Assembly: GCA_035771175.1 (NCBI GenBank) | Contig: CM069597.1 | Span: forward strand, 13,241,001 to 13,305,000 | Reading direction: 5' to 3' | From: Paratinospora sagittata | Taxonomy: Eukaryota > Streptophyta > Magnoliopsida > Ranunculales > Menispermaceae | DNA length: 64,000 nucleotides | Part shown: piece by piece, positions 22,461 to 33,500 of the stretch | Layout: each line of letters starts with the position of its first letter | Position numbering within the stretch: the stretch's first letter is position 1 | Notes under the pieces: generated by a model | Told to the model about the DNA's origin: nothing | The model's input: the letters and a program-made list of their open reading frames with translations, nothing else | The model's database searches: none | Translations under genes and position numbers: made by a program

Positions 22461-22698
22461 TCTGATTTTAATCAGATGCATTTAATCATTCTTATATAAT
22501 TTCATGGATGAATAATCGATGTCAATAATTAAATTTAATAAAACATCCATCAACAAATTAATCACATAATCAAAATTATTTACTCATTTCAAGCAATACA
22601 TGATAATCAGATAACTTCAATAATCACTGAGATATATATTCAAATAATCATAGTAGTGATGAAGTGATTTATACCTTGTAGAGATTTTTTATTTTACC
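22461..22698. other. spacer between the copia 3 ORFs
   Basis: A+T-rich sequence between the gag-like ORF stop and the motif cluster. I see no gene, repeat or site in it. Confidence 0.6.
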
Positions 22699-23544
22699 TC
22701 AAGGAACTGCAAAATCCTCGATTTGTGCACTTTGATTGTTGAAGCAGTTGAAATGCTTCTTGATATTTATTCTCTGAGCTGACTTCCTTGCTGATACATC
22801 ATCATGTAATCTTTCATTTTGCACCAATGTTCTTGTTAAGGATTGTTGACTTCTCATTATTGGATATTCCTCATCAACAAGCTCACTTTTGTTTCTGCTT
22901 GGCAAATTTGCAAGCATGTCTTCTCTCTCAAATGATGATTCTAATCCATTTAAATTATAATCAATTTCTTGAAAACTGATTTCAAATGGATTTGAAAAAT
23001 CATTTAAAAATTTTACTTTGTATTTCCATTTTTCAAGAAAAACTTTAAGAAAATATTGCACTAACGTAGAATGAGAGATGGATTTTCCAAATTGTTCGAG
23101 ATCATCAACCAAGTGTTCAAATCGTTGGAGATTATTATGAACTGACTCATTTCTAGAAGTCTAAATTTTGTGAGTGATTCCTCTAAGGCACTGACTTGAT
23201 TTCTAGGTTCTTCATTTCCTTCCATGGATTTCAGTAAGTCACATAACTCTTTCAGAGTCATTTCCCATGGATCGAGTGTTTCAGCAATGGTGATTGACTT
23301 GTCATTGTTGGTGCACCCAAGAGGGCGGATGAATTGGCTGATGGTCAAATTAAAGTCTTTTCAAATGACTTAGTAATATACTTTGATACATTAGAACTAA
23401 ATGCACATACTAACCATAAAGTAAAATGCATAACGTAAAGCACACTGGAATTTATAGTGGTTCGGCCAAGCCCACGTCCACTACCTAATCTCCCGATTAG
23501 GATTTTCTCAATCCACTAACTGATTCTCTTACGGATGAGAACCA

Positions 23545-23960
23545 AACCGTTACAATTTTCCCTTTTACAGGTTCAAGGCAAACCTATCCTTTTACGGGCT
23601 AAGGATGAACCGTTTCTCTTTTACAGGTTCAAGGCAAACCTATCCTTTTTTGGGCTAAGGATGAACCGTTTCTCTTTTATAGGTACAAAGATAACCTATC
23701 CTTTTACAAGTTAAGGATGAACCTATCATTTTGCGGGCTAAGGATGAACCAGTTCTCTTTTACAGGTTCAGAGATAACCTATCCTTTTATAGGTTGAGGA
23801 CAAACTTTCCCTTTTACTGGCTAAGGAAGAACCATGATCCTTTTACAGGATAAGGAACAACCGATTTCCTTTTTTTGGGCTGAGGAAGAACCCATGTTCC
23901 TTTTACGGGATGAGTAAGAATTGTTATCCTACTTACAGGTGAGGATGAACCTTCACATGA
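23545..23960. repeat. degenerate tandem repeats in the R/U5 part of LTR F
   Basis: About a dozen units of roughly 30-35 bp built on 'ccttttacgggctaaggatg' and 'tcttttacaggttcaagg', each followed by 'aacc'. They lie downstream of the TATA box in the LTR and so would be in the transcript leader. Shorter versions are visible in related LTRs (26500-26660, 28990-29130, 32160-32320). Confidence 0.8.
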
Positions 23961-24693
23961 TTTCAACCTTGAAATCATCAAGTAAACTACATTCACTTGT
24001 CCTGGTTGTTTCATTCCCAAAACACACCAGCATACCACAATATAAAAATAATATTGGTTCTAACTAAGTAGAACACTTTACAATTAAGATCAATACATAG
24101 CATTACAAAGATGTGTAAATTTAAGTATGTAATGCTAAGAGAAAATACACTTACAGTCCTATACCTTTCAATTTTCGGTATTGCTCAAGTACAGTTTTGA
24201 AAAGCATGAATAATATGTAAATCAATTGAATACTTTTTCGAAAACTTTTGATACCATTAAAACATTGAACTTGAAAATGCAAGACCAGTGTAAAACACAA
24301 ACACAAAAGGTTTTCAAAATAAATAAAATATATAAGCGTGAAAACTTGTGGTTCAGCATTAGTAGTTAACATAACTACTGATGTAGTTCAATACAGTACT
24401 GAGATATGAAATCAAGTGCCATTGTATCTCATGAACTATCTCTCAAATTCTTTGATTAGCATGATTAATGTTAAGTATAGATCCAGGCTGAGAATTTGAG
24501 TAGAAACTAGTTCAAATAGATTTTCAAAGATAGAATATAATTTAAGCTCAGTATGAAAATCTTTTGAATAATTAAAGTATCAGTGAAAAATATTTTGAAA
24601 ACTTAGAACATTTGAAAGATTGAAAAATGACTAAGATTCAAAAAGTTTTTGTCACAATAAAAATTATCAGCAAGTTATTTGATTCAAAGTATT

Positions 24694-25645
24694 AGTATTT
24701 ATAGACTTAGTAGATAATAGTTGTTAGATATTTGAAGTTCAAATACAATGTGAACGTTTACACACACCAGCTAGAATGTTATATGAAAATGGCAACTGTA
24801 ATTTTCACTAACATTCTGGTTCTTTTCATATTACGTGAATAAGGAAAGTTTCAGGAAACTTGATTCATGCATCAAAGAAAATCTCTAATAAATCTGAAAA
24901 GGATTTTGTGCAAAGATCCGTTCTGAAAAAGTAGACTGATATAGTGTACCTGTCAGAACAGTGACAATTGTTGAATTAGCGTCTGGATTTCCTAGTCAGT
25001 GTCTTGACGCATAACATCAACTCTGTCATTTTGTTCCTTGAGGGTGCTCATTATGCATACGCGTCCTGCTGAACAATGAAGTGAGGGCACTACTAACTCG
25101 TAAGCGTCCTGACTTTCTTTGCGACAGAAATGACTCAACTTTGAGGGCGCTAAAGCACAGTTAACGACCTATTTATTTTTAAAAACAATTAAATGAATGA
25201 GGGCGCTACTTCCGGGTAAGCGTCCTACCTTTTAAAAACAAAACACGAGGGCGCTACTACTATGTAAGCGTCCTAACATATTTAAAACATTTGAAGAACA
25301 GGACTAAGTACGTTGAAGGATAATCAGCGTCCTGAAATTTATTAAGTTGGTTCCCAAATATGAGGGCACTCCTATCCAGGTAGCGTCTTGATAGTTTATC
25401 TAACTTATAACTATCAACATCCTCAAAGATAACATTTTTGAAGAACTTAGACTCTCAAAGATCTTTCAACAAGCTAATTCACAATCAGCGTCCTGACAAC
25501 TTCAAAGGTTGATTCTAAGTGAGGTCGTTACTTACAAGTAAGCGTCCTGATGAATCAGTTCAATTCAGCCTTGAATGTCATCAGCGTCTTAATGAGTTGT
25601 CAAGTTCAGGAGAGCGCCGTTAAATCATTAGCGTCCTGAAATACT
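24694..25645 (-). promoter_or_regulatory. U3 of LTR F: TATA and GGACGCT cluster
   Basis: On the minus strand, TATA CTATAAATACT (24694-24704) lies downstream of about twenty motifs. These appear on the plus strand as AAGCGTCCT/CAGCGTCCTGA and GAGGGCGCTACT between 24990 and 25645. Confidence 0.65.
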
Positions 25646-26285
25646 CTGAAAACGGTTTTTGACATTTGATTAAAAATATGATAAGTGCGATTAAAAACTC
25701 GGTAAATTTCAAATCAAATTAAACATAGAAAATTAAATCATTTGAAATACGACAAAGTGTATGATCAAAACATGCCGATTTGAAAAACATATGCAAGTAA
25801 TTTGTGCATGATTTTGGAAAACGTTTGAGCAATATCGATTAAAGAAAGATATACCTTAAATACTTTGTGTATTCTTCTCAATCTTTAGATTTAATTCATC
25901 ATTAAGAGATTTTCAAAACTTAGCGCTTGAATTGAATGTCTTGAATGTTGATCGAATGATGTCATCTTGAAGCTCTTGATCGAATCGTTCGTGAATGTGT
26001 GGTTTGATCTTGAAGTCCTTGATTGGGACGATCTTGAACGTATGATATGACCTTGAGTTCCTTGATCAAATCATTCTTTGGTTTTTTGCTTTCCTTAGGT
26101 GTTGAGATAGGTTCTTGATTAAAGCTCGTTAGCACTGAAAGAGATTTTGTTTGTGATCAACAAAATATAATTCATCAAGGATACTTAGGGGCGTGCTAAG
26201 AGATGAACCGCTTAGGCCAACAGTCATTCCATTTCTTTGGAAGCTTATTACAGAAACACACTAAGGCTATCCCTATAGGTATTTC

Positions 26286-28228
26286 TGTTGGGCCAAATAT
26301 GTCCAAAAAGGAGGGTGAATTGGACATTTAGATAATTAAAATTAAATGCAATGGCAAAAATATAAGTGCGGAAATTAAATAAGATTTGCACAGTCGATTT
26401 ATAGTGATTCGACTACTTGCCTACATCCACTACCTAACCTCCTCAATTAGGATTTTAAACCTTTTCACTAAGGGATTCTCTTACGGGTGAGAATCAAACC
26501 GTTACACATTTTCTCAACTTCCGAGTGTGAGAACAACCGGGGCTTGAGACCAACCTATCTCAACTTTCGAGTGTGAGATAAACCTAAACCTCTTGACTTG
26601 TAGGCTAGCGAGATACCTATCTCAACTTACGGGTGTGAGACTTACCTGTTTACTTGTTGGATACAAGAGTATCAACTTAGTAGTTTATCTAACTACTGTT
26701 ACAACCTTGATACAATATACAAGATATGAAATGAAGTACAATTGTATCTTATGAACTATCTCTCAAATTTTCCTTTCAGCAAGAATAAAATAAGTAAAAA
26801 CAGTGCTGAAGATTTGAGTGAAAACAGTTCAATCTTTCAAATAGATTTTCAGATAAATATATAAATTTAGCTCAGTATGAAAATCATTTAAATAAACAGA
26901 GTTCCAAAGAAAACGCTTTGAAAAACAAAATAGTTCAAACTTTTTGATCAAGTCAAAATTCGACTAACTTTCAAGAGTGTTTTGGCTCAAAGAATTTTTG
27001 GCATTTGACAGATTGTTAAGTGTTGGTATTTATAGACTAGTAGAGATAAATTTATTGTTCATTTGAATTTGCATTTCAAATATGAACGTTTACACACAAC
27101 AGCTAGAATGTATCACAAAAATGGCAACTGCACATTTTATGAACATTCTGATTCTCTTCAAATTCACGAATAAGGAAAGTCTAAAAAAAGTGGTTCATGA
27201 ATCAAAAGATATATCTAACAAATCAAAAAAATTGATTTTTGTAAGAAAAGTGATTCTGAAAAGTAGTCTAAAAAGATGTGCGAGTCAGAAACTAAAATAT
27301 CATTTTTGTCGTTTTGTTTATTTGAGGGTGCTCATAGACCATAAGCATCCTACTGAACAGTGAAGTGAGAACGTTACTCAATTGTAAGCGTCCTAACTTA
27401 CTTTGACGATTAAACGATTTAAATCATGAGGGCGCTAATCGACAGTTAGCATCCTGCTTTGTTTTAAAAACATTTAAACGCACGTGGACACTACTTAAGA
27501 GTAAGCGTCCTAATATTTTTAAAATACTAGAAAATAACTTTGAGTACGTTGAAGGACAATCAGCGTCCTGAAAGTTATCAAGTTGGTTCTTAAGATGAGG
27601 GCGCTCCTATCTAAGTAGTGTTCTGACAATTTTTCCAAATTATAACTATCAGTGTCCTCAAGGATAAGATTTTTGAAGAACTTAGACTCTTAGAGACCTT
27701 TCAGCAAGTTGATTCACAATTAGCGTCCTGACAACTTCAAAGGTTGACTCTAAGTGAGGTCGCTACTTACAAGTAAGCGTCCTAATGAATCAGTTCAATT
27801 CAACCTTGAATGAATGTTAGCGTCCTGACTTACCAAGTCTAGGAGGGCACTCATGAAATATTAGCGTCCTGAAAGACTCTATAAAAATGGTTTTTGATTT
27901 TTCGTTTAAAGCTCGATAAGTACGATTAAATCATGGTATTTTCGGATTAAATCAAATACTTTGGAAGTCGTTAAAATACCTTTAAAATGTGACGATCAAA
28001 ATATGCAAACGATTAAATCTTGCTGAGAGTGATTTGATCGATAGTCTTTACATTCTAAGTATTAAAAGACTTTGGACTTTAATCACGATATTCAATAGGC
28101 CTGTGAGCACTGATCCTTGATCTTGATTCTTGATAAATCTGAAACACTTGACAAGATCATTAGATACACAAACCGGAGATATTTGAAATCATCAAAACAT
28201 TCATATCATGGGGTTCCTTGAGGTAAAA
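26286..28228 (-). mobile_element. solo LTR G, SIRE-type copia with mutated terminus
   Basis: 1943 bp from TGTTGGGCCAAAT to a right end reading, on the minus strand, TTTTACCTCAAGGAACCCC. It is flanked by exact duplications atttc (26281-26285 and 28229-28233). The expected TG at the LTR start has become TT. TATA CTATAAATACC is at 27025-27035 and the motif cluster at 27305-27880. It splits the copia 3 gag; frames join if it and one atttc are removed. Confidence 0.85.
27025..27880 (-). promoter_or_regulatory. U3 of LTR G: TATA and GGACGCT cluster
   Basis: The same arrangement as LTR F: minus-strand TATA at 27025-27035 and the motif cluster upstream at 27305-27880. Confidence 0.6.
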
Positions 28229-28746
28229 ATTTCTTGACCATGTTCTTTCATTTCATCAAGGATAGACTGATACCTACAGCAAGCTATATCTAGAGACTGA
28301 TTCTCAGATGCTTCAAAGTCATCAAATAGCTTTTCATGCTCCTTGAGCTTTTCATCTTGATTTATTACCTTTTCACCATGGAGTGATTTGAGATTTTCCC
28401 AAATCTCCTTAGCACTTTCGAGATGAACTACCTTTTGTACTTCTTCATCGAGTAGACAGTAATATAATGCATAAAGAGCTTAAGAGTTATGTTTATCATT
28501 GAGTCTCTCCTCGTCTGTCCATAGTTCAATAGACTTGTTGGGCATGGTGTAACCATTTAATACCATTTCTCATAGACTGATGTCCTTAGATCGAAGAAAA
28601 GCTTTCATCATTTTCATCCAATCTTAAAAAAAATCTCTATTGAATACAGGTGGTTTGTCTAGGGATTGACTTACTTTCATGATGGAACTTCTAGACTTTG
28701 CCATTGATATCAAAGAAATTGTTAGATTTCTTTAATGAACAACTCT

Positions 28747-28758
28747 GCTCTGATACCC
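28747..28758 (-). other. primer-binding site of copia 3
   Basis: The minus strand reads GGGTATCAGAGC just after the LTR end, a one-base variant of the Met-tRNA complement. Confidence 0.85.
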
Positions 28759-30327
28759 CTTGTTGGCCCAAGTATGTCAAAGGGGGGTGAATTGGACACT
28801 TAAATAATTGAAATTAATCTAATGTCAAATAATAAAATGCGAAAAAGTAAATTAATCGACACAATTGATTTATAGTGGTTCGGCTACTTGCCTACCACCA
28901 CTACCTAACCTCCTCAGTTAGGATTTTCAAACCTCTTCACAAAGGGATTCTCTTACGAGTGAGAACCAAACGATTACAACTTTTTGTCAACTTCTGGGTG
29001 TGAGAACCACCGTTACACTGCTCAAATTATAGGCTTGAGACTAACGTACACCTCTTGACTTACAGGCTAGAGAACTACCTATCTCAACTTCCAGGTGTGA
29101 GACTAACCTAAAACTTTTTCAACTTGCAGGCTTGAGAATGATCACTTTGTTGAACAAACAAAGATAAGCATTCAACAGTTTGTATAAGTACTGTTACAAC
29201 TCGATACAGTATACAAAATATGAAATGAAGTACAACTGTATCCTATGAACTATCTCTCAAATTTCTCCTTCAGCAAGAATGATGTGAGATTAAAATCGTG
29301 CTGAAAATTTGAGTAAAGTTAATTCAATAAACTTCAATTAGATTTTCAATGAAAGATGTAAAGTAAGCTCAATATAAAAATCTTTTGAATAAAACTTGTT
29401 TCGAAGATAACACTTTGAAAACTAAAACAGTCTTGAACTTTGAAATCAATTTGAAAATTTGACTAACTTTCAAAAGTATTGGCTTTGTGAATTTTCTATG
29501 TTGTTTTGTTTGGATTCTAACTGTTGGTATATATAGACTTAGTAGGGATAAAATTGTTGATCATTTGAATTTGAATTTCAAAATGAACGTTAGCTCACAA
29601 TAGCTAGAATCTTTCCCGAAGATGGTAAAAACAATCTTTATGAACATTCTGATTCTCTTCAGGTTACATTAAAAAGTAAAGTCTCAAAGGACGTGATTCA
29701 TGCATAAGAAGAAATCTCTGACAAGTTTGAAAAGGGTTATGTGCATAAAAGTTCTGAAAAGATAAACTGAAAAAGTGCACAAACGCAACTTTATGACAAT
29801 GTTGGGTTAGCGTCCTGACGCGTAAAGCCAACCTTTCATTTTGTTCCTTGAGGGGGCTTATAGACTATAAGCATCTTGTTGACCTGTGAAGTGAGGGTGC
29901 TACTATAACGTATGCGTCTCGACTTACTTAATGTGTAAAATCGAATAAAGCTGTGAGGGCGCTATTTGAATATAAGCGTTCTGACTAGTTTTTGAAACAC
30001 TTTAAAATCAAAAGGGCACTACTAATATCGTAAGCATCCTAACATTCAAAGTATGAAAACATAAGAGCGCTGCTAAAGACGTAAGCGTCTTGATGTTTAA
30101 AACTTTATAAACAACCAAAAACATAAGGGCGCTACTGGACCGTCAGTGTCCTGATGTTAAAATCGATCAGTGAGGTAATGTTCAATCATCATTCTGATAA
30201 GTTCCTTTGTTGATTCAATGAGGGCGCTACTGATAAAGTAAGCGTCTTGATAGATATGAACCTTTCAACCTTGAATATTATCAGTGTCCTACTCTATTAT
30301 CAGCGTCCTGACTTACAAAGTTCAGGA

Positions 30328-32575
30328 TGTTGATGTAACTACTCTCACCCAGTTTTGTTTTGATGATTGCAAACAACATACCTGTGTTATCTAATCTCTT
30401 TAACGTAGTTGTTTCAGTGCTAACTAGTTATATCTAATGGATTTAGCTGCTATGTTTGCATGTGGAAGGAACAATACTTCACGAAGATTCAAGAACTTCA
30501 TGGTTGTATTACTTTACTAGAATCTTAGTGTTGTAGAGTAATTATTACTTGTTCCAACCACACATGATTTGCATCTTTTCAAAAATCATTTATATAGTTT
30601 AATACACTCATGCATATACATTATTATATGATTAATCATGCATGCACATATTTCAAGATGATAATTATACTATCACTTAGTCATAATTGTTTAGCATACC
30701 TATAATGATTAGTGTTTAACATGCATCTATCTTGTCAACTTTGCATGGTTGTATCGTCTCACATGTTTTGTACCTATTGCTTTTATCATTAGTTTAATCG
30801 ATTAAATTCCTCATGTTTTAACTATGTTAATTATACTTTAATTGTGTTAAAAATGTTTTTGACAATATCTTATACCTAAAATGATTAAAAATCAAGTCTC
30901 TTTCACTTGTCAGTGAAGGAATGTGCTCCTATAGTAAAGAACGCGCTCCCGAGCTTTTTCCCGAAACTCAGTGATTTTTTTATCAGGGTTAAGGAACGCG
31001 CTCCTGTGGCATTTCTCGAGACTCAAATTTTTTCTGATCAGGAAAAAGGAATGCGCTCCTTAAAAGAGGAACGCGCTCCTATTGCCAAGGGAAAAATGAA
31101 AAAAAATTAAGAGTCTATAGTTCTTGTTGAAGGAACCCGTTCCTATGCCGAATAAACATATTGAGGAACGCGCTCCTTAATTAGAGGGAAATCTAAAATT
31201 TTTCAGATTTCAAACCAGAAACACGTTCATGTGCCTCGGTGTGGTGTTTATCTATAAATACCACACTTGCTCATTTGAAGAACAACTTTTGCAAAATTAA
31301 GAGAACTTGTACGATTTTCTCTACATCATTTATACTCATCCTAAACAAGTTCTTGAGTCATTTAATCCTTCATTCAAGGCAAACGTTCACTACATTTGAG
31401 TTCTTTGATTCAATCTTTTGAAGAGTTCTCCAAACCATTCCAAAATCTTTGAGAAACTAAGTTCTAGAGTGTTTGATCAAGGTGTTCTTAAATGTTTTCA
31501 TCACATACTTGTTGATCTTGATCATCTTTGTTAGAGAAATCTCTCAACCACATACACCTTGCATAATCAATGAACTTCATCTTACCTAAGTTGCGTAACT
31601 TTTCTTTTTCGATTCTAGTGTTTGTGTTTTGAATAGAAACGGTTTTATTGCTTGTTTTAATACATTATCAAATCGTTTTCTCTATTGTGTGAAACCGTAC
31701 TTGTGCTTTCATCTTCTATTATCTTGATAGTGGTTTCATGAGGTTTGATTAACATCGATTCTTATGCTTAATACATATATTGTTTGAATCAATTGTTTTG
31801 ATCGTAACTTGTATATATTGATTCACATGCTTGAACATTGATTATTTTAAATCAATAAGTTTTGATCAATAACTTGCATATTGATTCTTGTGCTTTATTA
31901 ATCATACTTAGAATCAATGTTTAGAAATACATGTATGCATACAATTCTTGAACTTGCATAAAAATACTTCAAATCAGTTGCATGTATTTTTAAGAAACTA
32001 TTTCAACATTGCACTTCATTTAGAATCATAGTGATTGGAATAGTGATTGTTGACTCAATCAAGATTGTAAGCTAAAATTGTTGAGAGTGTTGTTATTCTC
32101 TTCTCTATATCTTTGTAATCTTGATGTATCGTTGACTTGGTTAAGTCAACCAGGATATGACCTTACTCTGTACACGTAACCACGCCTGTAAGTTGGTTGC
32201 AACTTGTGGCTTACTAGCCAAGCCCTGGTATAGGCTAGATTGTGGCTTTCTAACCAAGCCCTCGTGTAGGTTAGTGTTATAGTGACTTTCTAACCAGGCC
32301 TTGATGTTGGTTAGTTTAAACGACTTCTAATCCCCCCATAAGTGATTTGCCAATAGTGGATTGAGAAATTCTGATCGATGTGATTGGTAGTGGACATAGG
32401 TTCAAGGGGGACCGAACCACTCTAAATCCTTTGTGTTCATTTATTTTCTTGCATTTAATTTTTGGATTGTTACCGTCTGCTCATATTATTTGTTTAAGTA
32501 AAATATTATAAAGGTAATATGAAAATTTGTAGAGTCTAATTCACCCCCCTCTTGGACGATTATACTGGGCCAACA
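30328..32575 (+). mobile_element. solo LTR H, SIRE-type copia variant
   Basis: 2248 bp from TGTTGATGTAACTACTC to GGGCCAACA, flanked by cagga (30323-30327) and cagaa (32576-32580), one mismatch. The R/U5 tail (from about 32330) is the copia family type, with 'gaccgaaccactctaaatcc'. U3 is different: in place of GGACGCT motifs it has GGAACGCGCTCCT motifs. TATA TCTATAAATA is at 31251-31260. Confidence 0.9.
30910..31260 (+). promoter_or_regulatory. U3 of LTR H: GGAACGCGCTCC cluster and TATA box
   Basis: Eight copies of GGAACGCGCTCC-type motifs, exact or with one to three changes, lie within about 310 bases: 30916, 30939, 30992, 31048, 31068, 31131, 31163 and 31218. They end about 30 bases before TCTATAAATA (31251). 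The motif is nearly the palindrome GGAGCGCGCTCC seen in gypsy LTRs B and C. Confidence 0.7.
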
Positions 32576-33003
32576 CAGAAGGGCGTTGCAGAGACATTAA
32601 CATCTGATAAACACATTAGCGTCCTGATGGACACTATAAAATAGTTTTGATATTTTTCAACTTTTAAAGCTCAATAAAATAGGATTAAAGTCTCAGTGTA
32701 TTTGAATCAAATCTATTATAGAAAGTTCATTGTAAGTGATCGAAAAATACTTTGAAATCAAATCGATTAAACCATGCAAATATGTTAAACTTGCAGAGAG
32801 TTATTTGATCGAAAGTTTTACATACTAAGTACTTGAAAACTTGATACTTTGATCTTTGATGTTCAATGGACATGTAAGCTCTACTCTTGGATCTTGGTTC
32901 TTGATAGTCATGAAACATTTAACAAGATCATTAGATACACAAACATGAGTAGCTTGGAATCATTAAGACATTCTCATCATGGGGTTCCTTTGAGATAAGA
33001 ACA

Positions 33004-33500
33004 AAAATAAAGAAAAGAAAACTTGCTTGGGTTGAAAAGAGAGTTCTTATTGATGCTAACATGCATGGACCTAAAGCAACATAGGTACCAAAATAAAAAG
33101 TATTCTATGTCGTGTAGATGAGAAAAAAATGGAGACATATGGTATCTGGACAGTGGATTCTCAAGACATATGACTAGTGACAAGTCAAAGTTCATGTGCA
33201 TGAAAAAGAAGAGAGGGAACGTGACGTTCGGAAACAACTACAAAGGTAAAATTGCAGGCATTGAAACCATTGGTAACAATTCTCTTTCTATCTCTGATGT
33301 ACTGTATGTCAAAAGTCTAAAACATAATCTCTTGAGCATAAGTCAATTACGTGACGAGGGTTATGAAATTTCTTTTAAAGCAAATAAGTGCATCATTAGA
33401 CATTCTGATAGTTCAATTGCATTCATAGCATCTAGACATAAGAATGTATATTGCACAAATTTTGATGATAAGGAAAAACAAAACATTACATGTTTGAGTG
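33004..33500 (+). pseudogene. copia 2 gag end and protease
   Basis: Picks up copia 2 to the right of copia 3. It opens with the gag end (GLKRVLIDANMHGPKAT near 33030), then protease with the DSG triad at 33149-33157 (WYLDSGFSRHMT). An open stretch at 33170-33679 continues through VTFGNNYKGKIAG and LLSISQLRDEGYEISF. A stop at 33081 and a frame change near 33125 break the start of the domain. Compared with copia 1 (2399-2760) this copy is clearly better preserved. Confidence 0.87.

Larger units (their letters stand above)
23306..26222 (-). mobile_element. solo LTR F, SIRE-type copia
   Basis: 2917 bp from TGTTGGTGCACCC to AGGCCAACA, flanked by exact duplications gtcat (23301-23305 and 26223-26227). 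In minus orientation it has the U3 motif cluster (24990-25645), TATA CTATAAATACT (24694-24704) and the family's R/U5 tail near 23325-23520. It is longer than its relatives, partly because of the repeat block at 23545-23960. Inserted in the copia 3 gag. Confidence 0.92.
22699..28704 (-). pseudogene. copia 3 gag-like ORF (interrupted by solo LTRs F and G)
   Basis: Starts at ATG 28704 (MAKSRSSIMKVSQSLDKPPV) soon after the PBS. It breaks at a T run near 28630, then continues through a UBN2-type capsid segment (VHLESAKEIWENLKSLHG, about 28383-28436). After solo LTR G it resumes at 26285, with CNKLPKKWND spanning LTR F, then MTLKELCDLLKSME (about 23223-23264). The later part (23112-22699) has an EKWKYKVKFLND segment, ISFQEIDYNLNGLESSFERE and a Lys/Asn-rich end; I do not recognise a zinc knuckle. 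Removing F and G with one copy each of their target duplications joins the frames, so this is one old ORF. Confidence 0.75.
16360..33003 (-). mobile_element. copia element 3: SIRE-like non-autonomous element with gag and envelope-like ORFs, no pol
   Basis: Minus-strand order: 5' LTR (33003-28761), PBS (28747-28758), gag-like ORF (28704 to 22699), a spacer with promoter-like features, envelope-like ORF (21991 to about 16387), and a stub of 3' LTR (about 16386-16360). The LTR start is recognised by TGTTCTTAT...AAAGGAACCCCATGAT at 33003 and TGTTCCTAT...AAAGGAACCCCATGAT at 16386. The rest of the 3' LTR and one target-site copy appear deleted. Four solo LTRs (D, F, G, H) and E lie inside. No protease, integrase or RT is found, so it would have relied on a related element. 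Confidence 0.75.
28761..33003 (-). repeat. copia 3 5' LTR, interrupted by solo LTR H
   Basis: On the minus strand it runs from TGTTCTTATCTCAAAGG (33003) to TTGGGCCAACA (28761), about 1.99 kb without H. It has TATA CTATATATACC (29526-29536), the motif cluster (29810-30327 and 32576-32635) and the R/U5 tail. It is the only full LTR copy of copia 3. The base run after 33003 (aaaat) would be the target duplication, with no partner at the left end. Confidence 0.82.

Noticed and set aside
23306..28228. LTRs F and G as an LTR pair around a 63-bp internal region (26223-26285)
   Set aside because: Each has its own duplication (gtcat, atttc). The short piece between them is gag sequence.
26286..33003. 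Reading LTR G and the copia 3 5' LTR as the two LTRs of a small gag-only element
   Set aside because: LTR G has its own exact duplication atttc on both sides, and the gag-like frame continues beyond it at 26285, so it is a solo insertion.
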